Origin: Bacteroidota bacterium
Lineage (GTDB): Bacteria; Bacteroidota; Bacteroidia; Chitinophagales; Chitinophagaceae
Direction of reading: 5' to 3'
NCBI GenBank assembly: GCA_023423405.1
Contig: JAFAFR010000084.1
Coordinates: 62,001 to 126,000, forward strand
DNA: 64,000 nucleotides
The translations under genes were made by a program, and so were the position numbers. Under the pieces are notes generated by a model. That model was given only the letters and a program-made list of their open reading frames with translations. It ran no database searches and was not told where the DNA came from. Shown one piece after another: positions 26,402 through 35,408 of the stretch (the stretch's first letter is position 1; every line of letters starts with the position of its first letter).

Positions 26402-28705
26402 ATGGCTGAAACCTCTATTACTCCTTCTTCTTCTCACGAAACCGATATATTCAAAGTGCTGGTACACCGTTACCTGCCTTATCTGCCCCTGTTCTTCCTC
26501 GTAGTGCTGATTTGCGGCCTCCTGGCTTTTCTATATTCCAAAATTGCCGTACGCACGTATGAGATTACGGCAACTGTCCTGATACAGGACCAGAAAAAGG
26601 GAATGGATGAGTCCAAAATGCTGGAAGCGCTGGATGTGTTCAAAGGGAAAAAAATTGTGGAGAATGAAGTGGAAGTGCTGCACTCCAGAACACTGATGCG
26701 CCAGGTTGTAAAAAACCTCGGACTCTATGCAAGCATAACCGAAACAAAAGGCTTGCGGAAAATGGAAGTATACAGCAATGCGCCGTTTTATATCAGGCTG
26801 AAAAGCCCGGACAATATTATTCCGGCCGACGATATTCCATTTGATTATAAAGCGGATACAAGACAGGCAATCATTGAAGGCAAGCCCTACCCGCTGAACC
26901 AGTGGGTCAATACTAAATGGGGTGAGCTCAGCCTGATCTCCAACAACAACTATACGGCTCCTGCCGGGGAGGTAGCATACAGTTTTGCGATTCAGCCCGT
27001 CAAAACCGTTGAAACCAAACTGCTGAAATCACTGGAAGTGATCAACCTCAATAAACTGGCCAGTTTGGTGACCCTTCAGTTGAAGGACGCCGATCCGAAA
27101 AGAGGGGAGGATATCCTGAATGAGTTGCTTACTCTTTATACCAAGGCGGAAGTGGAAGACAAGAATATCCTGGCCGGCAATATTCTCAACTCGGTGGAAA
27201 ACCGCCTTCGTTTTGTGGTTGGCCAGTTGGATTCGGTTGAGAATGCCATCCAGCGCTTCCGCTCCAATGAAGGAGTGATAGACATCAGCCAGCAGGGCAA
27301 ACTCTATCTTGAAAATGTGGGACAATACGACAAGCAATTGCAGGACGTGAACATTAAGATGGCCGTGCTGGAGGAAGTGGAGCGGTATATCACCGCCAGG
27401 AATACGGGCGGTGCTTTGATGCCTTCGGCCATAGGAGTGGAAGATCCCTCCCTGAGCCAGATGCTTACGAAGCTCAATGATGCACAAACCGAATACGACA
27501 AGCTTCGGAAAACGACTGCGGAACAGTCTCCGCTGATCATCGGCATCCGTGACGAGATTGAAAAATTGCGGCCGGCGATCCTGGATATGGTAAGGAACCA
27601 GAAACGTAACCTGCAGATCACCAAACAGAGCCTCACCAGTACCAGTGAACGCTATTCCACCATGCTGGGTTCCATTCCGCAAAAGGAGAAACAACTCCTG
27701 GAGATCAGCCGCCAGCAATCCATTAAGAACGAAATATATTCTTACCTGCTCCAGAGAAGGGAAGAAGCCGCCCTCTCTTACAGCACGGCAAAGCCCGACT
27801 CCAAGATAGTAGACGCCGCGGAGTCCTCGCTGAAACCGGTGAGTCCCAAGATGTCGGTGATCTACCTTGCATCCGCGATCTTCGGAACGCTCCTGGCAGC
27901 GCTCTTCATAACGCTGAAGGAAGGGTTTAATTCTCGGGTGCTGTTCCGCAGGGAAATTGAGGGCATATCGGCAATTCCGGTGCTTGGCGAGCTGATCCAT
28001 GTAAAGAGAAAAGAGCATGTAGTGTACCAGGATAAAGAAAAATCCTTTGTGGTAGAACAGTTCAGAGCCCTGCGGAATGCCCTGACCATCGGCACCGGCA
28101 ATGAAAAGAACCAGACTGTTTTTATTTCTTCTGCGCTGCCCAAGGAAGGGAAGTCCTTTGTAAGCATCAACCTTGCGATGAGCCTGGCCACCTTATCCAG
28201 GAGAACCGTCCTGATCGACCTTGACGTGGACAATCAGAAAGTATCCCGGCAAACCGGCCTCGAAGGGCAGAAAGGCGTATACGATTATATCGTCCAGGGA
28301 GCTTCCGTTTCGGAGATAGTGCATAAGAGCGACCTCCATCCCTTCCTGAGCGTTGTTCCTTTCGGGGCTACGGAGAACAGCGGCGTGGAGATAGGAAATA
28401 CGGAGAAGATTGCGGAATTGTTCCGGCAGTTGAAACTGCAGTTTGATCATATCATCATCAACTCGGGGGCGTTTAGCCTGAATGCAAATGGACAGGCGAT
28501 CTCACAGTTCGCTGATGCCAGCTTATTTATTGTGCGGCACAATAAGACGCCAAAATCTGCATTGGTAATGCTCGCCAACGAGGGAAAGATTGACAGCCTG
28601 AAAAACCCCGGCTTTGTGTTCAATGATGTTCGCAGGCGAGGATGGATGCGGGGAGGTTATGGGTTTGGATATGGTTATGGTTACGAATTGAAACCTGCGC
28701 TGTAA
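26402..28705 (+). CDS. Wzc-like polysaccharide co-polymerase with degenerate BY-kinase domain
   Basis: 767 residues. Wzz-type periplasmic domain with TM1 (about 26-46) and TM2 (about 485-505), a long coiled-coil part between, and a cytoplasmic CpsD/CapB-like P-loop domain. Walker A SALPKEGKS (577-585) is intact. Walker A' reads VLIDLDVDN (603-611), lacking the usual Arg. At the Walker B place the sequence is IIINSGA (684-690): Asn687 replaces the catalytic Asp and the following TPP is missing. The C-terminal tyrosine cluster is short (GYGFGYGYGYE, 752-762). It should still act in chain length control and export with Wza; autophosphorylation is doubtful. Confidence 0.88.
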   Translation: MAETSITPSSSHETDIFKVLVHRYLPYLPLFFLVVLICGLLAFLYSKIAVRTYEITATVLIQDQKKGMDESKMLEALDVFKGKKIVENEVEVLHSRTLMRQVVKNLGLYASITETKGLRKMEVYSNAPFYIRLKSPDNIIPADDIPFDYKADTRQAIIEGKPYPLNQWVNTKWGELSLISNNNYTAPAGEVAYSFAIQPVKTVETKLLKSLEVINLNKLASLVTLQLKDADPKRGEDILNELLTLYTKAEVEDKNILAGNILNSVENRLRFVVGQLDSVENAIQRFRSNEGVIDISQQGKLYLENVGQYDKQLQDVNIKMAVLEEVERYITARNTGGALMPSAIGVEDPSLSQMLTKLNDAQTEYDKLRKTTAEQSPLIIGIRDEIEKLRPAILDMVRNQKRNLQITKQSLTSTSERYSTMLGSIPQKEKQLLEISRQQSIKNEIYSYLLQRREEAALSYSTAKPDSKIVDAAESSLKPVSPKMSVIYLASAIFGTLLAALFITLKEGFNSRVLFRREIEGISAIPVLGELIHVKRKEHVVYQDKEKSFVVEQFRALRNALTIGTGNEKNQTVFISSALPKEGKSFVSINLAMSLATLSRRTVLIDLDVDNQKVSRQTGLEGQKGVYDYIVQGASVSEIVHKSDLHPFLSVVPFGATENSGVEIGNTEKIAELFRQLKLQFDHIIINSGAFSLNANGQAISQFADASLFIVRHNKTPKSALVMLANEGKIDSLKNPGFVFNDVRRRGWMRGGYGFGYGYGYELKPAL

Positions 28706-28838
28706 GGCGGGGGTGAGTGAATAGTTGATCGCGAAATTGATCGGTGGCTGAAAAGCACAACTGCTTGGTCTGCTTATGGGACTGAGGAGGCGAAGCTGTG
28801 AACAGTCATATCCCGTACATACGAAAAATGAAAAGCTC

Positions 28839-29381
28839 ATGGCAGATCTGAGAAAATGGTATGCTGTACGCATTAAAGAAGGCTGGAGTGAGAAAGTTAT
28901 CAGCCAGTTGGAGAACAACGGGTTGAGTTGCCTCACGGCTATAAGTCCGGCTGCCCGTTCTGAAAAGCGTTTGCGCACAAATGAGCCGGGTTTTCTTGAA
29001 TCTCTCCTGTTTGTCCGCGCGGAAGAGAGGTTGCTGCCTTTTATAACTACTGTAAAAGGAGTCAACAACTTTTTGTTCTGGGGACAGGATCCTGCCCTGA
29101 TCAATGAGAAGGAAATATTGGTGCTGCGGTATTTCTCTGAACTGGATGAGGACCTGTTTTTGGAGAAGATCCCGGTTAACCCCGGTGGGGAAATCGCTTT
29201 TACCAGCGGCCCCTTCCTGCTCATGGATGGTGACAGCTACGATGTTAGAAGCAAAGCCATTAAAGCAGAGTTGCCCAATTTAGGATATATTGTCGCAGCA
29301 GAAATGGATGGAGATTACAAGGATCCCCTGCTGGTGCTGAAGTCCCAGAACGACATCAGCTTTACCGTGGAAAAAAGATAA
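28839..29381 (+). CDS. UpxY-like NusG-family antiterminator
   Basis: 180 residues. N-terminal NGN domain opens with RKWYAVRIKEGWSEKVISQL, the NusG/UpxY signature, and has FLESLLFVRAEE in the position of the family's LIFV strand; the C-terminal part is KOW-like (GGEIAFTSGPFLLMDGD). In Bacteroides such proteins bind the nascent leader of their own capsule operon and stop premature termination. ATG 28839 gives the canonical start; an ATG at 28776 would add a Cys/Arg-rich tail. Unusually it is third in the locus, 133 bp after the Wzc-like gene. Then wzy follows after 14 bp. Confidence 0.85.
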   Translation: MADLRKWYAVRIKEGWSEKVISQLENNGLSCLTAISPAARSEKRLRTNEPGFLESLLFVRAEERLLPFITTVKGVNNFLFWGQDPALINEKEILVLRYFSELDEDLFLEKIPVNPGGEIAFTSGPFLLMDGDSYDVRSKAIKAELPNLGYIVAAEMDGDYKDPLLVLKSQNDISFTVEKR

Positions 29382-29395
29382 TCCGTTCCGAAGCC

Positions 29396-30730
29396 ATGAA
29401 GTTTACTGCGCCTTATCTGATCCTGCTCTGCCTGATTGCCTATTTCCCCTTTATGGTAATGCAGTCGAAGGAGAAGAACAAGGTGTACCTGGGCTATATC
29501 CTCTTCCTTCTTCCTTTTATGATCTTTGATCTGATGCCGAAGGAAGAAATATTCACTGTATTTGACATACTTTCTTACGGGTACCTCGGCTTTTTTATTT
29601 ACTACAATAAACCGGGAAAGAATTCCGTATATGGTTTGCTGGGTTACCTGCTGCTGCTGCTGCTGCTGATAGGCGTTTTCAACAGTGAGTTCGTTTTCCG
29701 TTCCCTGATGAGCTTCGTCAGGTTCATGTCCATCGTTGTATTCGCAAAAGTGCTTCTGACCGAGCTGTCGAATGACAGGACCTATTATAAAACTGTTTTC
29801 CGCAATCTTAAGATCATTATGTTCATTGCCATATCCTTCATGGTAATGCAAATGATCTTCGGCCTCAAGATCAGCGTGGAGGCGAACTTTATTTCGCCCT
29901 ATTATATGAACCCCAATATTGATACCCAGGAAGGAATACGTTACCCAAGCTATTTCCAGGATCCGCAGAAGTTTGCCCAGTTCATAGCAGCTATCAGCTT
30001 TCTTTTCCTGATCAGGGAGAAAGATACTTCACCGAGGGTGTATTATTTTAACCTCGCCTGTTTCCTGGTAGCAGTGGTTTCCATGTTCTATACAGGAGGA
30101 AGGGGCGCCCTGCTGGGCCTGCTACTGGGCCTTGGATTCCTGTTCCTTTTCTTTCCTGTGCGGCTCAAGCTGATGTTTGCCGTACCGGTCGTTATTGTGG
30201 CCACCATCATATCACTGTATAAACAGAATTTTGTCGTTTTTAACCGGGAATCCAATACAGCCAGTTCCCTCGCGGAGAGAGCCGGTTTCTGGCTGGATGC
30301 GCTGACCATATTTGAAAAACATCCCCTGCTGGGCATAGGCGTTGGCAATTACCAATGGTATACCTATATGCACAAACCCGATAATTTCTGGTTCTCGCAG
30401 GGTGAGATCACTTTTTTTGACCAACCCGAAAGCGGCTATCTGAAATACCTGATCGAATTTGGAATTTTCGGGTTCATCGTGTTTATGTGCTTCCTGATTA
30501 TTCCAATGACCAGGGCAGTATATATTTACCTGGCACAGCACCGTGATAACCGGTTGATCATCTTAACGGCCTCCCTGATCAGTTGGATGATTGGGTTTAT
30601 AACCGTTTGTTCGCTTACCGATTCCAGGATCCTGATCGTTATCACCACTTTGGTTTGCCTGCTGATTCATTTGACCAGCCAAACCGTGACGAAGGCTTAT
30701 CCGCAGCATGGCAAATTCAACTTCGCTTAA
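29396..30730 (+). CDS. O-antigen ligase/polymerase family protein (Wzy)
   Basis: 444 residues, about 11 predicted membrane segments. The Wzy_C-type periplasmic loop region is recognisable: AERAGFWLDALTIFEKHPLLGIGVGNYQW (in part), as in O-antigen ligases and polymerases. With Wzx and a WcaJ-type initiator in the same locus, the polymerase role is likelier than ligase. Residues about 84-92 are a run of leucines encoded by seven CTG triplets (29648-29668). The end overlaps wzx by 23 bp. Confidence 0.85.
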   Translation: MKFTAPYLILLCLIAYFPFMVMQSKEKNKVYLGYILFLLPFMIFDLMPKEEIFTVFDILSYGYLGFFIYYNKPGKNSVYGLLGYLLLLLLLIGVFNSEFVFRSLMSFVRFMSIVVFAKVLLTELSNDRTYYKTVFRNLKIIMFIAISFMVMQMIFGLKISVEANFISPYYMNPNIDTQEGIRYPSYFQDPQKFAQFIAAISFLFLIREKDTSPRVYYFNLACFLVAVVSMFYTGGRGALLGLLLGLGFLFLFFPVRLKLMFAVPVVIVATIISLYKQNFVVFNRESNTASSLAERAGFWLDALTIFEKHPLLGIGVGNYQWYTYMHKPDNFWFSQGEITFFDQPESGYLKYLIEFGIFGFIVFMCFLIIPMTRAVYIYLAQHRDNRLIILTASLISWMIGFITVCSLTDSRILIVITTLVCLLIHLTSQTVTKAYPQHGKFNFA

Positions 30731-32171
30731 GGCAGACCGTAAAATATTTTCGAACAGTTTGTGGGGGATAGGTTCCAATATCTTGCAGAACCTCTTCCTG
30801 GGACTGTTTTTCGTGATCCTGGCAAGGCAGTATTCAACAGCAGATTTTGCCGGCTACCTGGTGGCCAATACCGTGTACCAGTTCATTGCGGCCTTTTCTA
30901 CCATGGGGCTGGGACAATGGTTTACCCGCGAAGTGGTGCATACGGAAGACAAGGAGTCGCTGGTAAGCACTTTTCTCAAGCTGCAATTCCTGCTGGGGCT
31001 GTTGTTTTATGTAGCCAATATGGCCTTTGTGCTGGCCATGTACAAGGATCCGCTGATCCGGAATATTTCCATTTATGTTGGCATCAACATTGTTTTCGAC
31101 AATTTCATTTACGGGCTGAAATGCCTGAACATTGCGGAGCACAAACAGAAAAAAACTTTCCAGATCCTGCTGATCGAAGCCAGTCTGAAACTGATCCTTG
31201 GCTGCGTAATGATTTTTCTGCCATTTTCCATTGTGTACATGGCGATATTTTCCATCATATTCAGGTTCATTACCCTCAATCTTTTCATCCGGATCGGGTC
31301 TTCCGACCTGCTTTCCCTGCGCTCTATCGTGAAGCAGCGCATCCGGTGGGACGATGTGAAGAAGATCATTTTTTCCAACTGGGCCTTTGTGATCATTGGC
31401 TCCATATCGGTCATATACTGGCGCATCGGTAACCTCATCATTTCCAAATCACTTGAGGCGGTGGACATTGCCAACTACGAAATTGCCTTTAAGCTCTTTT
31501 CCATTTCACAGATCATTCCCGTGATTATTTCAAGCACGGTATTTCCCATACTGGTGAACTACTACAAAAAAGAAGACCTGCCTGGTTTCCGGAAGTTTTT
31601 TCAGCAGGTATTCTCTCTTTACTTTTTATTCGGACTGATCACTTTTACCTTTATCTATTCCATGGCTGATATCCTGTTGCCCTTTGCTTTCGGCGAAAAA
31701 TACACAGGCGCTATCGAGCCTACCAAGCTCATGTTCCTGACCATCCTGGTTTTCCCAACGGCCCTGCTCCAGGCGAATGTGCTGGTGGCCATGAACCTGG
31801 AAAAAAAAGACATGGTTCTCAATATTGTAAGCCTGCTGGCAAACATCTGTATCAGCCTGGTAGGGCTCCAGTTCCACAAATCACTTACCGTTATCAACCT
31901 GTCTATCTTTGCTTCTTTCCTGATCTTTCACCTCCTGCAGGATATTATACTGTACCGCCGCGGGATGGCAGACTGGAAGCATATTGCAGGATTCTATATT
32001 TTTTCTGTCGCATTCATTGCCACCTATATTTTCCTGCAAAGATTCATGCACCCGGCACTCCTGTTTGTGGTGGTATGGCTGGTTGCGGGATTTTTTGGTT
32101 TTCGCTATATGCAGAAGCACTGGAGTGCTGATTTTTTACCCTGGAAGAAAAAAACCGTAACAGTAGAATAA
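30708..32171 (+). CDS. Oligosaccharide flippase (Wzx)
   Basis: 487 residues with 12-14 predicted TM segments. PST/MATE-like flippase features: N-terminal NSLWGIGSNILQNLFLGLFFVILARQYS, a pattern typical of Wzx, and the mid-protein polar helix IYWRIGNLIISKSLEAVDIANYEIAF (in part). Moves lipid-linked repeat units across the inner membrane. Its ATG lies inside the end of wzy, suggesting translational coupling. Confidence 0.9.
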   Translation: MANSTSLKADRKIFSNSLWGIGSNILQNLFLGLFFVILARQYSTADFAGYLVANTVYQFIAAFSTMGLGQWFTREVVHTEDKESLVSTFLKLQFLLGLLFYVANMAFVLAMYKDPLIRNISIYVGINIVFDNFIYGLKCLNIAEHKQKKTFQILLIEASLKLILGCVMIFLPFSIVYMAIFSIIFRFITLNLFIRIGSSDLLSLRSIVKQRIRWDDVKKIIFSNWAFVIIGSISVIYWRIGNLIISKSLEAVDIANYEIAFKLFSISQIIPVIISSTVFPILVNYYKKEDLPGFRKFFQQVFSLYFLFGLITFTFIYSMADILLPFAFGEKYTGAIEPTKLMFLTILVFPTALLQANVLVAMNLEKKDMVLNIVSLLANICISLVGLQFHKSLTVINLSIFASFLIFHLLQDIILYRRGMADWKHIAGFYIFSVAFIATYIFLQRFMHPALLFVVVWLVAGFFGFRYMQKHWSADFLPWKKKTVTVE

Positions 32172-32216
32172 GTACAATCGTGAACTGCTGTTTATCTCCC
32201 AAACCCGAAAGAACCG

Positions 32217-33401
32217 ATGGTCGTTGTGTATTACACCAGTGTCGCTTATCTCGACATTGCCCTGGAAATCGTTCACGCCGTAAAGAATGCAGTTGAACTG
32301 CATGTGCTGATAGAGATCGCCCCGGAGTCGAAAGGAACAAATATTCTTCAGGTCGGCTCCCTTGATGCACTGCCCGTCCTGGCCAGCCCCGAGCAGGTCC
32401 TGGACCAGGATGCGTTGCGAAAACTGCAGCCTTATTTTGAGGGCACGGCCTCCACTCATTTCTTCGTTCAGCAAAACGCCAGGACCTTTTCTTACCAAAC
32501 CTGGCAGGAATGCCAGTCGCTGGCAGGTTTCATCGAAACCATACAGCCAAACTGTATCCATTTCGATACGGCCAAAGCAAGGGCTCTCGGGCTACTGCCC
32601 TTACTGTACAGGAAGTACAGGAAACGGGTCCTCATCACCATCCACGACCCAGCTCCGCACTCGGGCGAATTCAACTGGCGGAATGTGCTGGTCAAAAAAG
32701 GGTTCTTCCCGCTCACTTCCCGTTTTCTTTTTTATTCCCGTTTCTCGGAAGATACATTCCGGAAACTGTATCCGTCCTATAAAGACCGGACTGCGGTTTT
32801 GGGCATGTATCCCTATAGCTTCTACCGTTGCTTTAAAAACAACGGGGGAGCAGGGCGGCGGCATATCCTGTTCTTTGGAAGGATATCGCCTTATAAAGGC
32901 GTGGATGTTTTTCTGAAAGCCATTCCTCTTGTTTTGTCGCGTTTTCCCGGCCTGTCTTTCGTGATAGCCGGCGCAAAAAGCGACAGCTACCAGCTCAGCG
33001 CAACGGATCTCGCCGCCGCAGGCGGGCAACTGGAGTGCCGGCTGCGCCATATCCCCAATGAAGAGTTGGTGCAATTGGTGGAATCGGCCCTGATGGTGGT
33101 ATGTCCTTACCGGGATGCCACACAAAGCGGTGTTTTAATGACGGCCTTTGCCTGTGATACCGGTGTGGTGGCTTCGAAAGTGGGCGCCTTCCCCGAATTC
33201 ATCGCCGAGGGAGAAAATGGAGCACTGGTGCCGGAGAACGATCCCGGCGCACTGGCCAATGCGATTATTGAGGCGCTTGAAAAAGAAGCGCCGGCTACAT
33301 GGACAGCCAACCTGGAAAAGCAGCGGTTGGAAAATCCCTGGCTGGCGGAAAAAGAAAGATTGACTGCTTTGTATAAACTGGTTGGTAAAAAAAATGACTG
33401 A
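32217..33401 (+). CDS. Glycosyltransferase, GT4-like
   Basis: 394 residues, GT-B fold. N-terminal acceptor half (HFDTAKARALGLLPLL, ITIHDPAPHSG) and C-terminal donor half with ILFFGRISPYKGVDVFLKAIP and the GT4 signature region PYRDATQSGVLMTAFACDTGVVASKVGAFPE (in part), where the E-x7-E motif is degenerate. Adds a sugar to the repeat unit on the cytoplasmic side. Stop overlaps the next glycosyltransferase by 8 nt. Donor and acceptor unknown. Confidence 0.85.
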   Translation: MVVVYYTSVAYLDIALEIVHAVKNAVELHVLIEIAPESKGTNILQVGSLDALPVLASPEQVLDQDALRKLQPYFEGTASTHFFVQQNARTFSYQTWQECQSLAGFIETIQPNCIHFDTAKARALGLLPLLYRKYRKRVLITIHDPAPHSGEFNWRNVLVKKGFFPLTSRFLFYSRFSEDTFRKLYPSYKDRTAVLGMYPYSFYRCFKNNGGAGRRHILFFGRISPYKGVDVFLKAIPLVLSRFPGLSFVIAGAKSDSYQLSATDLAAAGGQLECRLRHIPNEELVQLVESALMVVCPYRDATQSGVLMTAFACDTGVVASKVGAFPEFIAEGENGALVPENDPGALANAIIEALEKEAPATWTANLEKQRLENPWLAEKERLTALYKLVGKKND

Positions 33402-34548
33402 AGAATTACGGGTCCTGATGCTGGTGCCTTCTTTCCCTTTAAACCGTGAATCCATAAAAGGAGGGGTGCATGCAGCCGTGTTAAACCTGCTACTGGGTTT
33501 TGAAAACCAGCCGGTGAAAGTGCGGCTGCTTTCCATCGACCCTTCGCTCGAAAAGGACCAACTGGTGCAATGGAGTGAAAAGGTGGAAGTCTGTTATTGC
33601 AGGCTGACCCGTACACCCGCAAAAGTATTGGCATATCTTTTCACAGGATCGGCTTTGCTGAAAAAACAGATCCGGGACTTCAGGCCAGACGTACTGCACT
33701 ACCAGATCGGCGGTAATTTTCTTTTTATAAATGCATTTAACGGGAAGAAGATTCCTTCCCTGCTGACCATACACGGACTGGCATTCCAGGAAGCGAAAGT
33801 GACCAGTTCCCTGAAGCGCAAACTTACCCACTACCAGAACGGTATGGTAACACAATGGTTGCGGCCCCGCCATATTATACACATATCGCAATATTCAAAG
33901 GCGTTGGCCGGCGATGGAAACAACAGTCACCCGGTGATCTACAATGCTGTTTCGGCCGCCTATTTTGCCGTGCCCGACCGGGTTCAAACAAATAACAGGT
34001 TACTGTTTGTAGGTGTGATCGATGAAAGGAAAAACCTGCTGTTCCTGCTGAAGGTACTGGCCGAAGAAAAGAAAAGGGGAAGAAAGTTTTTCCTGACAGT
34101 GGTGGGTGGACCGGGCCAGGACAAAAGTTACGATGCGATGGTAAAAGAATTTGCGGAGACAGAACTGGAAGGGCAGGTGGTGTTTGCCGGCTGGCGCGGA
34201 CAGCAGGAGATACCGGGCCTGTTGCAGGAGGCAGATATTATGGTGCTGCCTTCCCACCAGGAAACGCTGCCCATGTCGGTGGCAGAGGCCATGGCTGCGG
34301 GTAAGGTGGTGCTGGCTTCAGCGGTTGGCGGATTACCGGAAATGATCCGGTCGGGCGAAACAGGCTTTCTTTTTCCGCCCGATGACGCGGCTGCCTGTCG
34401 CCAGGTACTTGAGCTGCTCTTTAACAACGATGCGGAACTGCGCCGGGTTGCCGCCAATGCAAGAAGCAGTGCCGCTGCCCGGTTTGAAAACCACCGGATC
34501 GCAGCCCAAACCATTTCCTGTTACAAACAAATAGCATCCGGTTCATGA
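33394..34548 (+). CDS. Glycosyltransferase family 4 (paralogue A)
   Basis: 384 residues. Start ATG 33394 overlaps the previous stop. GT-B fold with N-terminal KGGVHAAVLNLL, TIHGLAFQEAK, HYQNGMV and HIIHISQYSK, and donor-binding half with LLFVGVIDERKNLLFLL and LPSHQETLPMSVAEAMAAGKVV containing the E-x7-E motif of GT4 enzymes. Strongly resembles the glycosyltransferase at 36060 across both halves, so the two are probably duplicates specialised for successive sugars. Its stop overlaps the deacetylase ATG (ATGA). Confidence 0.9.
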   Translation: MTEELRVLMLVPSFPLNRESIKGGVHAAVLNLLLGFENQPVKVRLLSIDPSLEKDQLVQWSEKVEVCYCRLTRTPAKVLAYLFTGSALLKKQIRDFRPDVLHYQIGGNFLFINAFNGKKIPSLLTIHGLAFQEAKVTSSLKRKLTHYQNGMVTQWLRPRHIIHISQYSKALAGDGNNSHPVIYNAVSAAYFAVPDRVQTNNRLLFVGVIDERKNLLFLLKVLAEEKKRGRKFFLTVVGGPGQDKSYDAMVKEFAETELEGQVVFAGWRGQQEIPGLLQEADIMVLPSHQETLPMSVAEAMAAGKVVLASAVGGLPEMIRSGETGFLFPPDDAAACRQVLELLFNNDAELRRVAANARSSAAARFENHRIAAQTISCYKQIASGS

Positions 34549-35408
34549 AAACATTCATCAAGGAGCTGATCGGGTGGACACTGGTGAAATGGTTTTTCCT
34601 GAGGGGAAAAAAACCAGATCGCATACTGTCCATTACCTGTCATTTTCCTTCTGTAAAAATGTTTACGGATATCGTGGATCAGCTACATCGGCTCGGATAC
34701 GAGATCTGTTCGCTCGAAAAGATAGAAACCCTGCTGGCCGCTCCGGTTACCGAAAAGCCTGTTGCCTTCATTACGTTGGATGACGCTTGGCGTTCCAACC
34801 TGGACCTGTTGCCGGTACTGGAAACCAAACAGGTGCCTATTGCCATATTCGTTCCTACAGAGCCCGTGGATTCGGGAAACTATTGGTGGGAGTATGCGCG
34901 AAAGGGAATAGAAGAAAAGAGAAGTGAGTTGGAATCGGTTAACGCCTTCAAGCAGTTGCCGGATGCAGAAAGAAAGGCGGCGGTTGAAAAGCTGATGGAA
35001 GGTACCCGGCTGGAAAGATCCTGTCTTAATCGCGGGGAAATAAAAAAACTGAATGAGAATAAATGGATAACCCTGGGTTCGCATACGGTTACCCATCCTA
35101 TCCTGGACAAATGCACCGATGCACAGCAGGTCTTTGAACTGGAACAAAGCAGGGTGATCCTGGAAAGCTGGACCGGGAAACCGGTTCGTTATTTTGCTTA
35201 TCCCAATGGCGACTACGATAAAAAAACTTTATCCTTTGTAAAAAATGCCGGTTATACGCTGGGATTTACAGACAGGCACGGTCAGATTCGCCCGCCGGTT
35301 GCCAATCTCCTGGAAATTCCCAGGAATTCGCTGAACGACAACGGCGGCTATTTTGAAAACTATGCAAAACTTTTGGGGATATGGCAAAAAGCATTTGGGG
35401 AAAACTGA
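34545..35408 (+). CDS. Polysaccharide deacetylase (NodB-type)
   Basis: 287 residues, CE4 fold. Metal/catalytic motifs: ITLDDAW (76-82, Asp79/Asp80) corresponds to TFDDG, and GSHTVTHP (178-185) supplies His180 and His184; FAYPNGDYD is motif 3. No signal peptide, so it probably acts on lipid-linked or nucleotide sugars in the cytoplasm, or is a partner of synthesis enzymes, rather than on secreted polymer. Removes N- or O-acetyl groups from sugars. Overlaps neighbours at both ends (4 nt and 28 nt). Confidence 0.85.
   Translation: MKTFIKELIGWTLVKWFFLRGKKPDRILSITCHFPSVKMFTDIVDQLHRLGYEICSLEKIETLLAAPVTEKPVAFITLDDAWRSNLDLLPVLETKQVPIAIFVPTEPVDSGNYWWEYARKGIEEKRSELESVNAFKQLPDAERKAAVEKLMEGTRLERSCLNRGEIKKLNENKWITLGSHTVTHPILDKCTDAQQVFELEQSRVILESWTGKPVRYFAYPNGDYDKKTLSFVKNAGYTLGFTDRHGQIRPPVANLLEIPRNSLNDNGGYFENYAKLLGIWQKAFGEN

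Noticed and set aside
28725..28743. TTGATCG direct repeat before the UpxY-like gene as an operator
   Set aside because: Only 7 nt long, two copies, 12-bp period; too likely by chance to call without comparison.
28776..28838. Upstream in-frame start for the UpxY-like protein
   Set aside because: The extra 21 residues are Cys/Arg-rich and unlike NusG-family N-termini; ATG 28839 leads directly into RKWYAVR.
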